Source: UBA668 sp963720695
GTDB taxonomy: Bacteria > Actinomycetota > Acidimicrobiia > Acidimicrobiales > Ilumatobacteraceae
Assembly: GCA_963720695.1 (NCBI GenBank)
Contig: CAVRGG010000004.1
Span: 186,001-250,000 of the forward strand
Length of the DNA stretch: 64,000 nt
Direction: 5' to 3'
Shown here: piece by piece, positions 30,901-39,949 of the stretch
Position numbering within the stretch: position 1 is the first letter of the stretch
Layout: the number at the start of each line of letters is the position of its first letter
Program-made: the position numbers and the translations under genes
Notes under the pieces: generated by a model
What the model saw: only the letters and a program-made list of their open reading frames with translations
Databases searched by the model: none
What the model was told of the DNA's origin: nothing

Positions 30901-31792
30901 CGAGTCCCAGCGGGAGGTACGGTGAGGCCGCGTCGGGGTCGCCCTGGTCGTTCGACCGTCGGGCAGCGCCCGTCGGCGTCGGGGGCGGTCATGCCGAGGT
31001 CGGCGCCGCCGTCGACGACGTAGCAGTAGCTCAGGCAGACGCCGTTGCCGCAGAGCGGGGCGCCGTACACGTCAGTGGTGACGTCGCCGAGCGTGTCCTT
31101 GACCAGACCCTGGAAGCCCGCCAGGCCGTGCTCGGCGGGAAGGTCGGGGGCGCTGTTGACCGGCGAGATGTCCTCGAACACCGCGGCCTGGATCATCGTG
31201 TCGGGCAGGCCGGGGTCGGTGGCGGACATCAGCACCGTCACCATGTCGCTGTCGGACATCGGGCATCGTGAAGTGCGCGCCGTCGATCTTGTAGCCGTCG
31301 GCGAGCACGGAGATGAGGTAGCGGCCGTCGGGCAGGATCGAAGCCGCGTTGCGAAGTCGCTCTGGTCGCCCTGGGTCACAACAGGGCTGGAGCTGGCGAC
31401 ACCCATCGAGGTCCACTTGCAGGAGCTCGCCTTGTCGGGGAACGTCGAGAACCCCTGATAGTTCGGATCCTCGGGCGAGCAGCCGTCGGCGGGCTCACGT
31501 TGGTCGGTCGTCCCCGTGTTGTCGAGGTTGATGATGTACTTGAAGGTCGTGATCGGAGTCGCTGCCGTCGTCGCTCACCACTTCAAGTTCGTCGAACTCG
31601 GCGAAGTTCACCGTCGGCTGCCGACACGATCTTGGAGGATCCGACCTGCAAGGTCATCACCATCGACAAGACCATGGCCAGCACGGCGAGCATCGCCGGT
31701 CGGTTGGCACGCCGAAGCGCACGCCCCCTCTGCCCGTCCGTCACTTCAACCGTCGCAACACCAAAGCTGCGCACTGCCGAATCATCCCGCAT
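24918..31792 (-). pseudogene. Giant secreted multidomain protein X (SdrD/Cna-B-like, IPT, jelly-roll, beta-helix), disrupted
   Basis: About 2,290 residues from ATG 31792 (AGGAGA upstream). The N-terminus has a long signal/membrane segment (MLAVLAMVLSMVMTLQVGSS). Then, in order: transthyretin-like repeats (ILPDGRYLISVLADGYKIDG; NGKFTINHVPDGLYTITYWD); an SdrD-type Ca-binding unit (FNDTNRNGKMDWTDTN); a Cys-containing unit; an IPT/TIG-like domain (QLFAVDKPYVNGSGD); a jelly-roll domain (AFADGIVEVYVDGVLIGSVN); a right-handed beta-helix of at least ten coils (LQITNNMVQNNGGGYGTIRI, VIDHNRIWFNRSYDEGGGIT); and a final jelly-roll (ADGTVTVYKNGVSIGTVSV). About twenty small indels interrupt it. First gene of the operon. 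The architecture suggests a surface adhesin or matrix protein; no catalytic motif was found. Confidence 0.75.
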
Positions 31793-31920
31793 AGCCCGTC
31801 TCCTCATTCGAGATGGCAGAGAGCTTCGTGACCGCTCCCTACCCCGTCCTAGGGGATTAAGACTTGGGCAGCTTTCATGATTCTTTCATTTCAGACTTCA
31901 GTCGGGACCGTTGTGGCAAC

Positions 31921-31948
31921 GTTGACCCCCGTTGATCATTCGTTGATC
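31921..31948 (-). promoter_or_regulatory. Three heptamer direct repeats upstream of operon X, SARP-like operator
   Basis: On the minus strand the sequence reads GATCAAC-gaat-GATCAAC-ggg-GGTCAAC: three near-identical heptamers at 11- and 10-base periods, on one helix face. SARP regulators are known to bind heptameric direct repeats spaced about 11 bases, placed just upstream of -10. The SARP gene lies immediately upstream in the same direction. A TTGACA hexamer (31963-31968, minus strand) lies just before the repeats. The spacing is seen; the binding is inferred. Confidence 0.6.
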
Positions 31949-32003
31949 AAGAACCAATCAAATGTCAAGCAACCGTAAAGACCAGGACCCGAATGTGACC
32001 GAT

Positions 32004-33758
32004 TCATGACCACGGCGCTGCCAGTGCTTCAGCGGCCAGGACACGACGAACCACGCTGCTGGTGAACTCGAATCGCTTGGTCGTGGTCCCCTTGAGCAGG
32101 CCTGTCGCGACCGCACGACGGACCACGTCGTGGGTCACGTCCACGCCCAGTTGCGCAGCCAACGCCAGGTCAGCCACGGTGAACGCCGTACTGAGTCCCG
32201 TCGCGGCCCCGAGCACGGGTCGAGCGAGCGAGCCCACGGAGTCGATGAACTCCCACACCGGATCCAGTGCCACGCCACGCGCGGTGCCGTCCCCTCTCGC
32301 TGCCTCACAACAGAGCGTCACGATGGCGGGATGGCCGCCGGTCTCGCGGAAGGCGCTGTCGAGCTCCAGTTCGTCGAGGTCGGCCCGGGTCAACGCTGAC
32401 AAGGTGATCAGCTCGGACCGCTTCAGTCCGACCTCGGGGAGAGCCGACCGGCTCGATGCCACCACACACAGCTGCTTCGCTCCCCCGTCCGCCACCAGCG
32501 AACGCAGGACTGCCATCGAGGAAGGATCGGAGAGATGCAGGTCGTCGATCACCAACAGCATCGGGCCGATCGCGTCGAGCAGATCGGCGAATCTGCCGAA
32601 CATGCTGGCCACCTCGGTGTCCACCACCGGGTGCTTCCTGGAACGCGCCGTCTGTGCCACGGCTCTCAGCAGCCGACCGGCCGCGAGCATCGGGTGTTCA
32701 GCATCACTGGCGAGGCACTCCAGGCGCTGCACCTTGCCCTCGTGTTTCGTCGCGAGATGCCGCGCCACGACTTCGTCGAGCAGACGCGACTTCCCCATGC
32801 CCGCCGCCCCCTGGACGACCAGCATCCCGCTGTGGCCGCCGGCGAGGCTCCGCTCCACCAAACCCTCAACCTCGAGGAGAAGCTGATGGCGGCCGAGGAA
32901 CGGCACAGGGATCGGCACGGCGGCGAACGCGGCGTCGACCTCGACGACGACATCGGCGGTCGGCGCCGTCGTCGTCGCGTCCATCAGGGTGCGCATGCCG
33001 GCGAGCGCCGGCGAGGGCGGGCGGGCCTCCTCGTCACTGAGGCGCCGTTCGGCCTGCCCGAGCAACGAGCGAGCCTCGCTGCGGCGGCCGAGCTGGACCA
33101 GTGCTCCCACACCGACGACATACGCCTCCTCCAGCACGAAGTCAGACGCGACCCACGCCTCCTCGGCGACCGCATGTGCCAGATCGGCCTCACCATTGGC
33201 GAGGGCCAGGCGAGCCAGCTCGAGCTTGGCGTTCTCGAGACGTTGGCGATACCGGTCACGGTCGGGTTGCAGCCACTCCGACGACGACTCGTCGTCGAGC
33301 AATGGTCCCCGCACCAGTCCCACCGCTTCGCGATAGAGCGAGAGCCGCTCGTGGTCGGACCGCCGGCTCGCTCGTGACACCAACTCGTCGAAGAGCATCA
33401 CATCGATCGTCGCCACCGCGGTGTTGATCCGATAGCCACCGGGCTCGGTGACCACCACCTTCTCGTCGGTGATCTTCGCCAGCGCCGACCTCATCAGGGA
33501 CACGGCCAGCTCGACGGTGGCGGTCGGGTTCTGCGGCCACTTCTGGCGCCACAACGAGTCGACCAAGGTGTCCTTGGAGACCGTGCGACCGTGCGCGAGC
33601 GCGAGGAGCTGGAGCACCTGCTTCGCCTTGCGCGTCGGGAAGTCGGCGGCGGCCAGTCGCCCGGTGGGCGACACGACCTCGAGCGTACCGAGGAGCCGGA
33701 TCTCGAGAGCCACGGCGAGAGCATACGACGACGCGCCCCCACCGTCCCGACGATGCAT
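32004..33758 (-). CDS. SARP/AfsR-like transcriptional regulator with ATPase domain
   Basis: A 584-residue protein. Winged-helix Trans_reg_C domain (LEIRLLGTLEV to about residue 110), bacterial transcriptional activation domain (helical, RDRYRQRLENAKLELARLAL), then an AAA/STAND ATPase with Walker A GAAGMGKSRL and Walker B MLLVIDDLHL. ATG 33758 or GTG 33713 (VALEIRLLG) can start it; the second fits family starts better. It ends 211 bases before the start of the giant operon gene X, whose upstream region carries direct repeats, and is probably its activator. Divergent from the enoyl-CoA hydratase. Confidence 0.86.
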   Translation of the reverse strand: MHRRDGGGASSYALAVALEIRLLGTLEVVSPTGRLAAADFPTRKAKQVLQLLALAHGRTVSKDTLVDSLWRQKWPQNPTATVELAVSLMRSALAKITDEKVVVTEPGGYRINTAVATIDVMLFDELVSRASRRSDHERLSLYREAVGLVRGPLLDDESSSEWLQPDRDRYRQRLENAKLELARLALANGEADLAHAVAEEAWVASDFVLEEAYVVGVGALVQLGRRSEARSLLGQAERRLSDEEARPPSPALAGMRTLMDATTTAPTADVVVEVDAAFAAVPIPVPFLGRHQLLLEVEGLVERSLAGGHSGMLVVQGAAGMGKSRLLDEVVARHLATKHEGKVQRLECLASDAEHPMLAAGRLLRAVAQTARSRKHPVVDTEVASMFGRFADLLDAIGPMLLVIDDLHLSDPSSMAVLRSLVADGGAKQLCVVASSRSALPEVGLKRSELITLSALTRADLDELELDSAFRETGGHPAIVTLCCEAARGDGTARGVALDPVWEFIDSVGSLARPVLGAATGLSTAFTVADLALAAQLGVDVTHDVVRRAVATGLLKGTTTKRFEFTSSVVRRVLAAEALAAPWS

Positions 33759-33843
33759 CCAGGCTCACGACGCACCCGAGTCGATTCATCCGGCCAGGTG
33801 ACCGGCGAGACGGTCGTCTACAGTCGGCCGCGTGGGGGATGAC

Positions 33844-34608
33844 ATGCGGCCGCTCGTGCAGTACCGGTTCGAGCGCGGGGTCGCCACGATCACTCTCGAC
33901 TCGCCCGCCAACCGCAACGCACTGTCCCGACGACTGGTCGCCGAGCTGAACGAAGCCCTCGACCGCGCCGAGGCCGACACGGCGAGAGTCGTGGTACTGG
34001 GCCACGCGGGCCCGGTGTTCTGCGCCGGTGCCGATCTGAAGGAACGAGCCACCGGGACCGACGACGCGCAGGCCGCCGGCAACCCGATGGCGGATGCGAT
34101 GGAGCGCCTGGCCTCGATGAAGGCGGTGTCGATCGCGGCCGTGGGCGGACCGGTGCGCGCCGGCGGCGTGGGACTGATGGCTGCGTGCGACCTCGTCGTC
34201 GTGCGCAGCGACGTCACCTTCGCCTTCACCGAGGTCCGCATCGGGGTGGCCCCTGCGATCATCAGCGTGCCGATCCTCGCTCGCTGCGGGTGGAGCAAGC
34301 TCGCCGGGCCGTTCCTCACGGGTGAGACCTTCGATGCGCCCGCCGCCCGCGACATGGGACTCGTCACCCACATCGCCGACGACGTGGCCGAGACGGTCGA
34401 CCGACTCGTCGCCGGCATCCTCGCCGGCGCGCCCGGTGCGGTGGCCGAGACCAAGCGCGTGCTCCGCCAAGCGCATCCCGACATGGCGACGATGACGGCC
34501 CTCAGCGAGTCGCTCTTCCGAGGGCCCGAAGCAGCCGAGGGAATGCGAGCCTTCGCCGAGAAACGGCCGCCGTCGTGGGCACTGGCAGCGAGCCAGGAGG
34601 AAGGCTGA
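33844..34608 (+). CDS. Enoyl-CoA hydratase/isomerase family protein
   Basis: A 254-residue crotonase-fold protein. VATITLDSPANRNALS is the N-terminal signature, HAGPVFCAGADLKE the oxyanion-hole segment, and VGGPVRAGGVGLMAACDLVV the second active-site loop. It hydrates an enoyl-CoA, and its place ahead of an acyl-CoA carboxylase pair and an AtuA protein points to terpenoid or branched-chain acyl-CoA breakdown. ATG 33844 was chosen; an in-frame GTG at 33832 is also possible. The carboxylase start is only 2 bases beyond the stop, so the genes form an operon. Confidence 0.9.
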   Translation: MRPLVQYRFERGVATITLDSPANRNALSRRLVAELNEALDRAEADTARVVVLGHAGPVFCAGADLKERATGTDDAQAAGNPMADAMERLASMKAVSIAAVGGPVRAGGVGLMAACDLVVVRSDVTFAFTEVRIGVAPAIISVPILARCGWSKLAGPFLTGETFDAPAARDMGLVTHIADDVAETVDRLVAGILAGAPGAVAETKRVLRQAHPDMATMTALSESLFRGPEAAEGMRAFAEKRPPSWALAASQEEG

Positions 34609-34610
34609 CG

Positions 34611-36209
34611 ATGGCAGTGCTCCCCGATCGCATCCTCGAGTCCGGCGAGGAGTACCGGACCAACCGCGAGTCGCTGCTGCGCCAACTGGCCGCGCACGAC
34701 GAACAGCTCGCCCTCGTCAACCAGGGAGGCGGGGCGAAGTACATCGAACGCCATCGAGCCCGCGGCAAGATGCTGGTGCGAGAGCGCATCGAGGCGCTGC
34801 TCGATCCAGGCAGCCCGTTCCTCGAGCTGTCACCCCTGGCCGCATATGGCAGCCAGTTCCCGGTGGGGGCCGGCACGGTGGCGGGGATCGGCTTCGTCGA
34901 GGGCGTCGAATGCATGATCACCGGCAGCGACCCCACGATGCGCGGCGGAGCGAGCAACCCGTACACGCTCAAGAAGAACCTGCGGACGAACGAGATCATC
35001 CGCGAGAACCGACTGCCCACCATCTCCCTCACCGAATCCGGCGGCGCCGACCTGCCGACGCAGAGCGAGATCTTCATCCCCGGCGGCCGCGGTTTCCGCG
35101 ACATCACCAACGCGTCGGCGGCCGGCATTCCCCAGATCTCCCTGGTCTTCGGCAACTCGACCGCGGGCGGGGCGTACGTGCCAGGGATGAGCGACTACGT
35201 GGTGATGATCAAGGAGCGCTCCAAGGTCTTCCTCGGCGGGCCACCGCTGGTGAAGATGGCCACCGGCGAGGACAGCGACGACGAGAGCCTCGGCGGCGCG
35301 GAGATGCACGCCCGGATCAGCGGCCTCGCCGACTACTTCGCGCTCGACGAGCTCGACGCCATCCGCCTCGGCCGCCAGATCGTCAAGCGCCTCAATCACC
35401 GCAAGCTCGGCCCCCCACCACGTGGCGCCGGTCGGCCACCTCGGCTCGACCCCGAGCAGCTCCTGGGCATCCCGTCGGCCGATCCGAAGGTGCCCTTCGA
35501 CCCGCGCGACGTGATCGCCCGGGTGGTCGACGACAGTGACTTCGACGAGTTCAAGCCGCTGTACGGCACCTCGCTCGTCACCGGCTGGGCCGAACTGCAC
35601 GGCTACCCGATCGGCATCCTGGCCAACCACCGCGGCGTGCTGTTCAGCGAGGAGAGCGAGAAGGCGGCGCAGTTCATCCAACTCGCCAACCAGATCGACA
35701 CTCCCCTGCTGTTCCTCCAGAACACCACCGGCTACATGGTGGGCAAGGAGTTCGAGCAGCGCGGCATCATCAAGGACGGCGCCAAGATGATCAACGCCGT
35801 GTCCAACAGCCGGGTGCCCCACCTCACGCTCAACATGGCCGCGTCGTACGGGGCGGGCAACTACGGCATGTGCGGTCGGGCGTACGGCCCTCGATTCCTG
35901 TTCGCGTGGCCGAACGCCAAGAGCGCGGTGATGGGTCCCGCCCAGTTGGCCGGCGTGATGAGCATCGTCGCCCGCCAGTCCGCCGAGAGCATGGGCAAGC
36001 CGTTCGACGAAGAGGCCGACGCCAACCTCCGTCAGCTGGTGGAGGAGCAGATCGAACGTGAATCGCTGGCGATGTTCATGAGCGGCAAGGTGTACGACGA
36101 CGGGATCATCGACCCGCGCGACACCAGAACCGTGCTGGGGCTGTGCCTGGGCGTCATCCACAACCAACCGATCGAGGGCACCCGTGGCTACGGCGTGTTC
36201 CGGATGTGA
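34611..36209 (+). CDS. Acyl-CoA carboxylase carboxyltransferase (beta) subunit, MCC/GCC type
   Basis: A 532-residue carboxyltransferase that moves CO2 from carboxybiotin to an acyl-CoA. Crotonase-like N and C halves carry the loops GGASNPYTLKKNLRTNE, FGNSTAGGAYVPGMSDYVVM and TTGYMVGKEFEQRGIIKDGA; FAWPNAKSAVMGPAQLAGVM lies near the end. This motif set matches methylcrotonyl- and geranyl-CoA carboxylases rather than propionyl-CoA enzymes. RBS aggagg, ATG 34611. With the downstream biotin subunit and AtuA it probably serves acyclic-terpene (AtuC-like) degradation, but leucine degradation (MccB) is an alternative. Confidence 0.9.
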   Translation: MAVLPDRILESGEEYRTNRESLLRQLAAHDEQLALVNQGGGAKYIERHRARGKMLVRERIEALLDPGSPFLELSPLAAYGSQFPVGAGTVAGIGFVEGVECMITGSDPTMRGGASNPYTLKKNLRTNEIIRENRLPTISLTESGGADLPTQSEIFIPGGRGFRDITNASAAGIPQISLVFGNSTAGGAYVPGMSDYVVMIKERSKVFLGGPPLVKMATGEDSDDESLGGAEMHARISGLADYFALDELDAIRLGRQIVKRLNHRKLGPPPRGAGRPPRLDPEQLLGIPSADPKVPFDPRDVIARVVDDSDFDEFKPLYGTSLVTGWAELHGYPIGILANHRGVLFSEESEKAAQFIQLANQIDTPLLFLQNTTGYMVGKEFEQRGIIKDGAKMINAVSNSRVPHLTLNMAASYGAGNYGMCGRAYGPRFLFAWPNAKSAVMGPAQLAGVMSIVARQSAESMGKPFDEEADANLRQLVEEQIERESLAMFMSGKVYDDGIIDPRDTRTVLGLCLGVIHNQPIEGTRGYGVFRM

Positions 36210-36214
36210 TCACC

Positions 36215-38116
36215 ATGACCACGCCGACATCCATCCACACCCTCCTCATCGCCAACCGCGGCGAGATCGCCCGGCGCATCATCCGCACCTGCCGGGACAT
36301 GGCGATCTCGCCCGTCGTGGTGTTCAGCGACGCCGACGAGGACGCGCCGTTCGTGCGCGAGGCCGACGATGCCGTGCGGTTGCCCGGGAACACCGCCGCC
36401 GAGACCTACCTGCAGGGTGACCTCATCGTCGCCGCGGCCCTGCGCCTTGGCGCCGACGCCGTGCACCCGGGCTACGGCTTCCTCTCCGAGAACGCCGCGT
36501 TCGCCCAGTCCGTGCTCGATGCCGGGCTCCTCTGGGTCGGCCCCCCACCGTCGGCGATCGCCGCGATGGGTTCCAAGATCGAGGCGAAGCGCCTGGTCAG
36601 GGAGCACGGCGTCCCCGTCGCCCCGGACAACACGGTGGAGACGCTCGACGAGGTCGGGCTTCCCGCCCTGGTGAAGGCGTCGGCCGGCGGTGGCGGCCGC
36701 GGCATGCGCATCGTGCGCGCCGCCGACGAACTCGCCGACGCCATCGCCTCCGCCGAGCGTGAGGCGTTGGCCTCCTTCGGTGACTCGACCGTGTTCGTGG
36801 AGCGCTACGTCGAGTCTGCACGTCATGTCGAGGTGCAGGTCTTCGCCGACCTGCGTGGCAACGTCGTCGCCCTCGGTGAGCGCGACTGCACGCTGCAACG
36901 GCGTCATCAGAAGGTTCTCGAGGAAGCCCCGTCACCGGCGGTCGGCCCTGACCTGCGGCGACGGATGTTCGACGCGGCCGTGGCCGCGGCCTCCGCCGTC
37001 GGGTACGTGGGCGCCGGCACCGTGGAGTTCCTCCTGGATCGGGAGGGCCGGTTCTCGTTCCTGGAGATGAACACACGGCTCCAGGTGGAACATCCGGTGA
37101 CCGAAATGGTCACGGGACTCGATCTGGTCGACCTCCAGTTGAGGGTCACCCAGGGCGAGTCGCTCCCCCCGGCGCTGCTCGACGGGATCGAGTCGCACGG
37201 TCACGCGATCGAGGTGCGCCTGTGCACCGAGGACCCCTACCGGTCGTATCTGCCCAGCTCAGGGACATTCCACACCGTCGAGTTCCCGCCGATGGCCGGC
37301 GTACGGCTCGACACCGCGATCGAGAGCGGCTCCGTCGTGTCGCCGTTCTACGACTCGATGGTCGCCAAGGTCATCGCCCACGGAGCCACCCGGGCCGAGG
37401 CGGCCCGGCGACTGAAGGTCGCCTTGGAGCGCGCCGACCTCTGCGGACCCGTGACCAACCGGGAACTGCTCATCGACCTGCTCGACCGCCTGGTCGACCT
37501 CGACGACGAGGTCGACACGGGTTGGCTCGATCGCCAGACCCTCGGCGACGGTCCGCAGCCCACTCCCCTGCAGATCGCCGCCGGTGCCCTGGCCGTCGTG
37601 CGGCACCTCACCGCCGACAGCCCGTTCCCGATCGGCTGGCGCAACAACCCGTCGCAGATCCACACCCAGGCGGTGGGCGACCACGTCGTCGGCTACCGCT
37701 TCGATCGCTTCGACCGTCTCACCGAACTCGAGGTCGACGGCGAGAAGGTCGATCTCGACCACGCCACGCTCGACGCGCTCGAGCGAATCGACACCCGGGT
37801 CGTGGACTCGAGGGACACCGTCTCTGTGTTCGTGCAGCACGGTCGGTTCGCCTTCGACGTGCCGCCCCGATTCGAGTCACCCGACGACGCGGGTCGTGCC
37901 GGGAGCACGGTCGCCCCGATGCCCGGCAAGGTCGTCCGTGTGCTGGTCCGGGTCGGCGATGCCGTCGCGGCCGGCCAGCCGCTGCTCACCATCGAGGCGA
38001 TGAAGATGGAGCATCAGGTCGTGGCACCCGCGGCGGGCACGGTGGCCGAGGTGTTCGTCGAGGCGGGCCAGCAACTCGACGGCGGCCAGCCCCTCGTCAA
38101 GGTCGACCCCGCATGA
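36215..38116 (+). CDS. Acyl-CoA carboxylase biotin-carboxylase/carrier (alpha) subunit
   Basis: A 633-residue protein. N-terminal biotin carboxylase (LLIANRGEIARRIIRTCRDM; ATP-grasp region KASAGGGGRGMRIV; metal site FLEMNTRLQVEHPVTE) and a C-terminal biotinyl domain with the lysine in EAMKMEHQVV. ATG 36215, 5 bases after the beta gene. It partners the preceding carboxyltransferase. The overlap of its stop with the AtuA start (ATGA) indicates translational coupling and a shared pathway. AtuF, MccA or a related subunit are alternatives. Confidence 0.92.
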   Translation: MTTPTSIHTLLIANRGEIARRIIRTCRDMAISPVVVFSDADEDAPFVREADDAVRLPGNTAAETYLQGDLIVAAALRLGADAVHPGYGFLSENAAFAQSVLDAGLLWVGPPPSAIAAMGSKIEAKRLVREHGVPVAPDNTVETLDEVGLPALVKASAGGGGRGMRIVRAADELADAIASAEREALASFGDSTVFVERYVESARHVEVQVFADLRGNVVALGERDCTLQRRHQKVLEEAPSPAVGPDLRRRMFDAAVAAASAVGYVGAGTVEFLLDREGRFSFLEMNTRLQVEHPVTEMVTGLDLVDLQLRVTQGESLPPALLDGIESHGHAIEVRLCTEDPYRSYLPSSGTFHTVEFPPMAGVRLDTAIESGSVVSPFYDSMVAKVIAHGATRAEAARRLKVALERADLCGPVTNRELLIDLLDRLVDLDDEVDTGWLDRQTLGDGPQPTPLQIAAGALAVVRHLTADSPFPIGWRNNPSQIHTQAVGDHVVGYRFDRFDRLTELEVDGEKVDLDHATLDALERIDTRVVDSRDTVSVFVQHGRFAFDVPPRFESPDDAGRAGSTVAPMPGKVVRVLVRVGDAVAAGQPLLTIEAMKMEHQVVAPAAGTVAEVFVEAGQQLDGGQPLVKVDPA

Positions 38117-39858
38117 ACCGTCCGGTCCGCATCGCCAACTGCAGCGGCTTCTTCGGCGATCGCATCTCCGCGGCGAAGGAGATGGTCGACGGTGGTCCGA
38201 TCGACGTGCTCACCGGCGACTGGCTCGCCGAACTCACGATGCTGATCCTGCACAAGCAGCGGGCACGCAACGCCGAACTCGGGTATGCGAGCACGTTCCT
38301 CACCCAGATGGAACAGGTACTCGCCACGTGCGCGGAGCGCGGCATCAAGGTGGTCACGAACGCGGGAGGGCTCAACCCCGCCGGCTGCGCGGAGAAGGTG
38401 CGCCAGATCGCCGACCGCCTGGGGCTGCAGATCAAGGTGGCCCACCTCGAGGGCGACGACCTGATGGACCGGGTGGACGGCCTCCGCCCGCACCTCACCA
38501 ACCTCGACACGGGTGCGCCGCTCGTGGGCGATCCCATCACGGCGAACGCCTACCTCGGCGGGTGGGGCATCGCGGCAGCGCTGCGGGCCGGCGCCGACGT
38601 CGTCGTCTGCCCGCGTGTGACCGACGCCGCGCTCGTCGTCGGCCCGGCGGCGTGGTGGCACGACTGGGCACTCGACGACTGGGACCGCCTCGCCGGGGCC
38701 GTGGTCGCCGGCCATGTCATCGAGTGCGGCGCTCAGGCCACGGGCGGCAACTACACCTTCTTCGACGAGATCCCCGACCCGACACTCGCTCCCGGGTTCC
38801 CCCTCGCCGAGGTCGCCGACGACGGCTCGAGCGTGATCACGAAGCATCCCGGAACCGGCGGGGTGGTCAACGTCGGGACCGTCACCGCCCAGCTGCTCTA
38901 CGAGATCGGTCCGGAGGCGTACCCCAATCCCGACGTGGTGGCTCACTTCGGGTCCATCCACCTCGCGCAGGACGGGCCCGATCGCGTTCGCATCAGCGGC
39001 GTCACCGGGTCGCCGGCGCCGCCGACGACGAAGGTCTGCATCAACCTCGAGGGTGGGTTCCGCAACCGGATGTCGTTCGTGCTCACCGGGCTTCGCCAGC
39101 CGGAGAAGGCCGCCTGGATCGAGACGGCTCTGTTCTCCCGGCTCGGCGGAAAGGAGCGCTTCGACGGGGTCGATGTCCGCTTCGTGCCGGCGCCGAGCGA
39201 CGCGCCGACCCAGGAACAGGCGTCGGGACGGCTGCACGTCACCGTGAAGAGCCACGACGACCGACTGGTCGGGCGGGCGTTCAGCGCAGCCTGCATCGAG
39301 ATGGCACTGGCCAACTACCCGGGCTTCTTCGCGACCGGTGCACCGGGTGACGCCCAGGCGTTCGGCGTGTACTGGCCTGCACTCGTGCCCGCCGCCGATG
39401 TCGACCAACGCCTCGTCCTCTGGGATGGCACCACCCACCCTGTTCCGAGTGCCACGCAACCGGTCGGAGTGTCTGCCGACCATGCCAGTGCCAGCTCGTA
39501 TCCCGGGACGCGAGTACCCACTCGGATGGAGCCGAGGGGGCCGCGTCGCGGTGAGGCACTCGGGGAGTACTTCGGGGCCCGCAGCGGGGACAAGGGCGGC
39601 AACGCCAACGTCGGCATCTGGGCCGTCGACGACGAGGGCTACGCCTGGCTCGACGAGCACCTCACGCCCGACACGATCCGCCGACTGCTCCCCGAAGCGG
39701 CCGAGCTCGAGGTGCGTCGCTACGACCTGCCCAACCTCCGAGCGCTCAACTTCGTGATCGTCGGCCTGCTCGGCGAGGGCGTGGCGAGCAGCACGGCGTT
39801 CGACGCGCAGGCGAAGGGCTTGGGCGAATATCTCCTCAGCAGGGTGTGGCCGGACTAA
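38113..39858 (+). CDS. atuA: AtuA family protein (acyclic terpene utilisation, DUF1446)
   Basis: A 581-residue protein with the AtuA N-terminal domain (IANCSGFFGDRISAAKEMVD, LTGDWLAELTMLIL, TNAGGLNPAGCAEKV) and the C-terminal AtuA ferredoxin-like fold (ARSGDKGGNANVGIWAVDDE). It is needed for citronellol/geraniol catabolism in Pseudomonas, though its reaction is not settled. The start overlaps the carboxylase stop by 4 bases. The order hydratase, carboxylase beta, carboxylase alpha, AtuA strongly suggests a terpenoid-CoA or related branched acyl-CoA degradation operon. Confidence 0.88.
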   Translation: MNRPVRIANCSGFFGDRISAAKEMVDGGPIDVLTGDWLAELTMLILHKQRARNAELGYASTFLTQMEQVLATCAERGIKVVTNAGGLNPAGCAEKVRQIADRLGLQIKVAHLEGDDLMDRVDGLRPHLTNLDTGAPLVGDPITANAYLGGWGIAAALRAGADVVVCPRVTDAALVVGPAAWWHDWALDDWDRLAGAVVAGHVIECGAQATGGNYTFFDEIPDPTLAPGFPLAEVADDGSSVITKHPGTGGVVNVGTVTAQLLYEIGPEAYPNPDVVAHFGSIHLAQDGPDRVRISGVTGSPAPPTTKVCINLEGGFRNRMSFVLTGLRQPEKAAWIETALFSRLGGKERFDGVDVRFVPAPSDAPTQEQASGRLHVTVKSHDDRLVGRAFSAACIEMALANYPGFFATGAPGDAQAFGVYWPALVPAADVDQRLVLWDGTTHPVPSATQPVGVSADHASASSYPGTRVPTRMEPRGPRRGEALGEYFGARSGDKGGNANVGIWAVDDEGYAWLDEHLTPDTIRRLLPEAAELEVRRYDLPNLRALNFVIVGLLGEGVASSTAFDAQAKGLGEYLLSRVWPD

Positions 39859-39923
39859 ACCTGGCGTCGGACGTCACCGTCTGAGATCCGTGACGCTCAT
39901 CTGCACCGACGGCGCGCGGACAT

Positions 39924-39946
39924 GGCGACCCGCCCTCGGGTGAGCC
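39924..39946. terminator. Possible bidirectional terminator hairpin
   Basis: ACCCG-ccct-CGGGT with an outer GGC/GCC pairing lies between the convergent ends of atuA (+) and the response regulator (-). No T-run follows, so only a weak call. Its position between convergent genes is the main support. Confidence 0.35.
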
Positions 39947-39949
39947 GCG

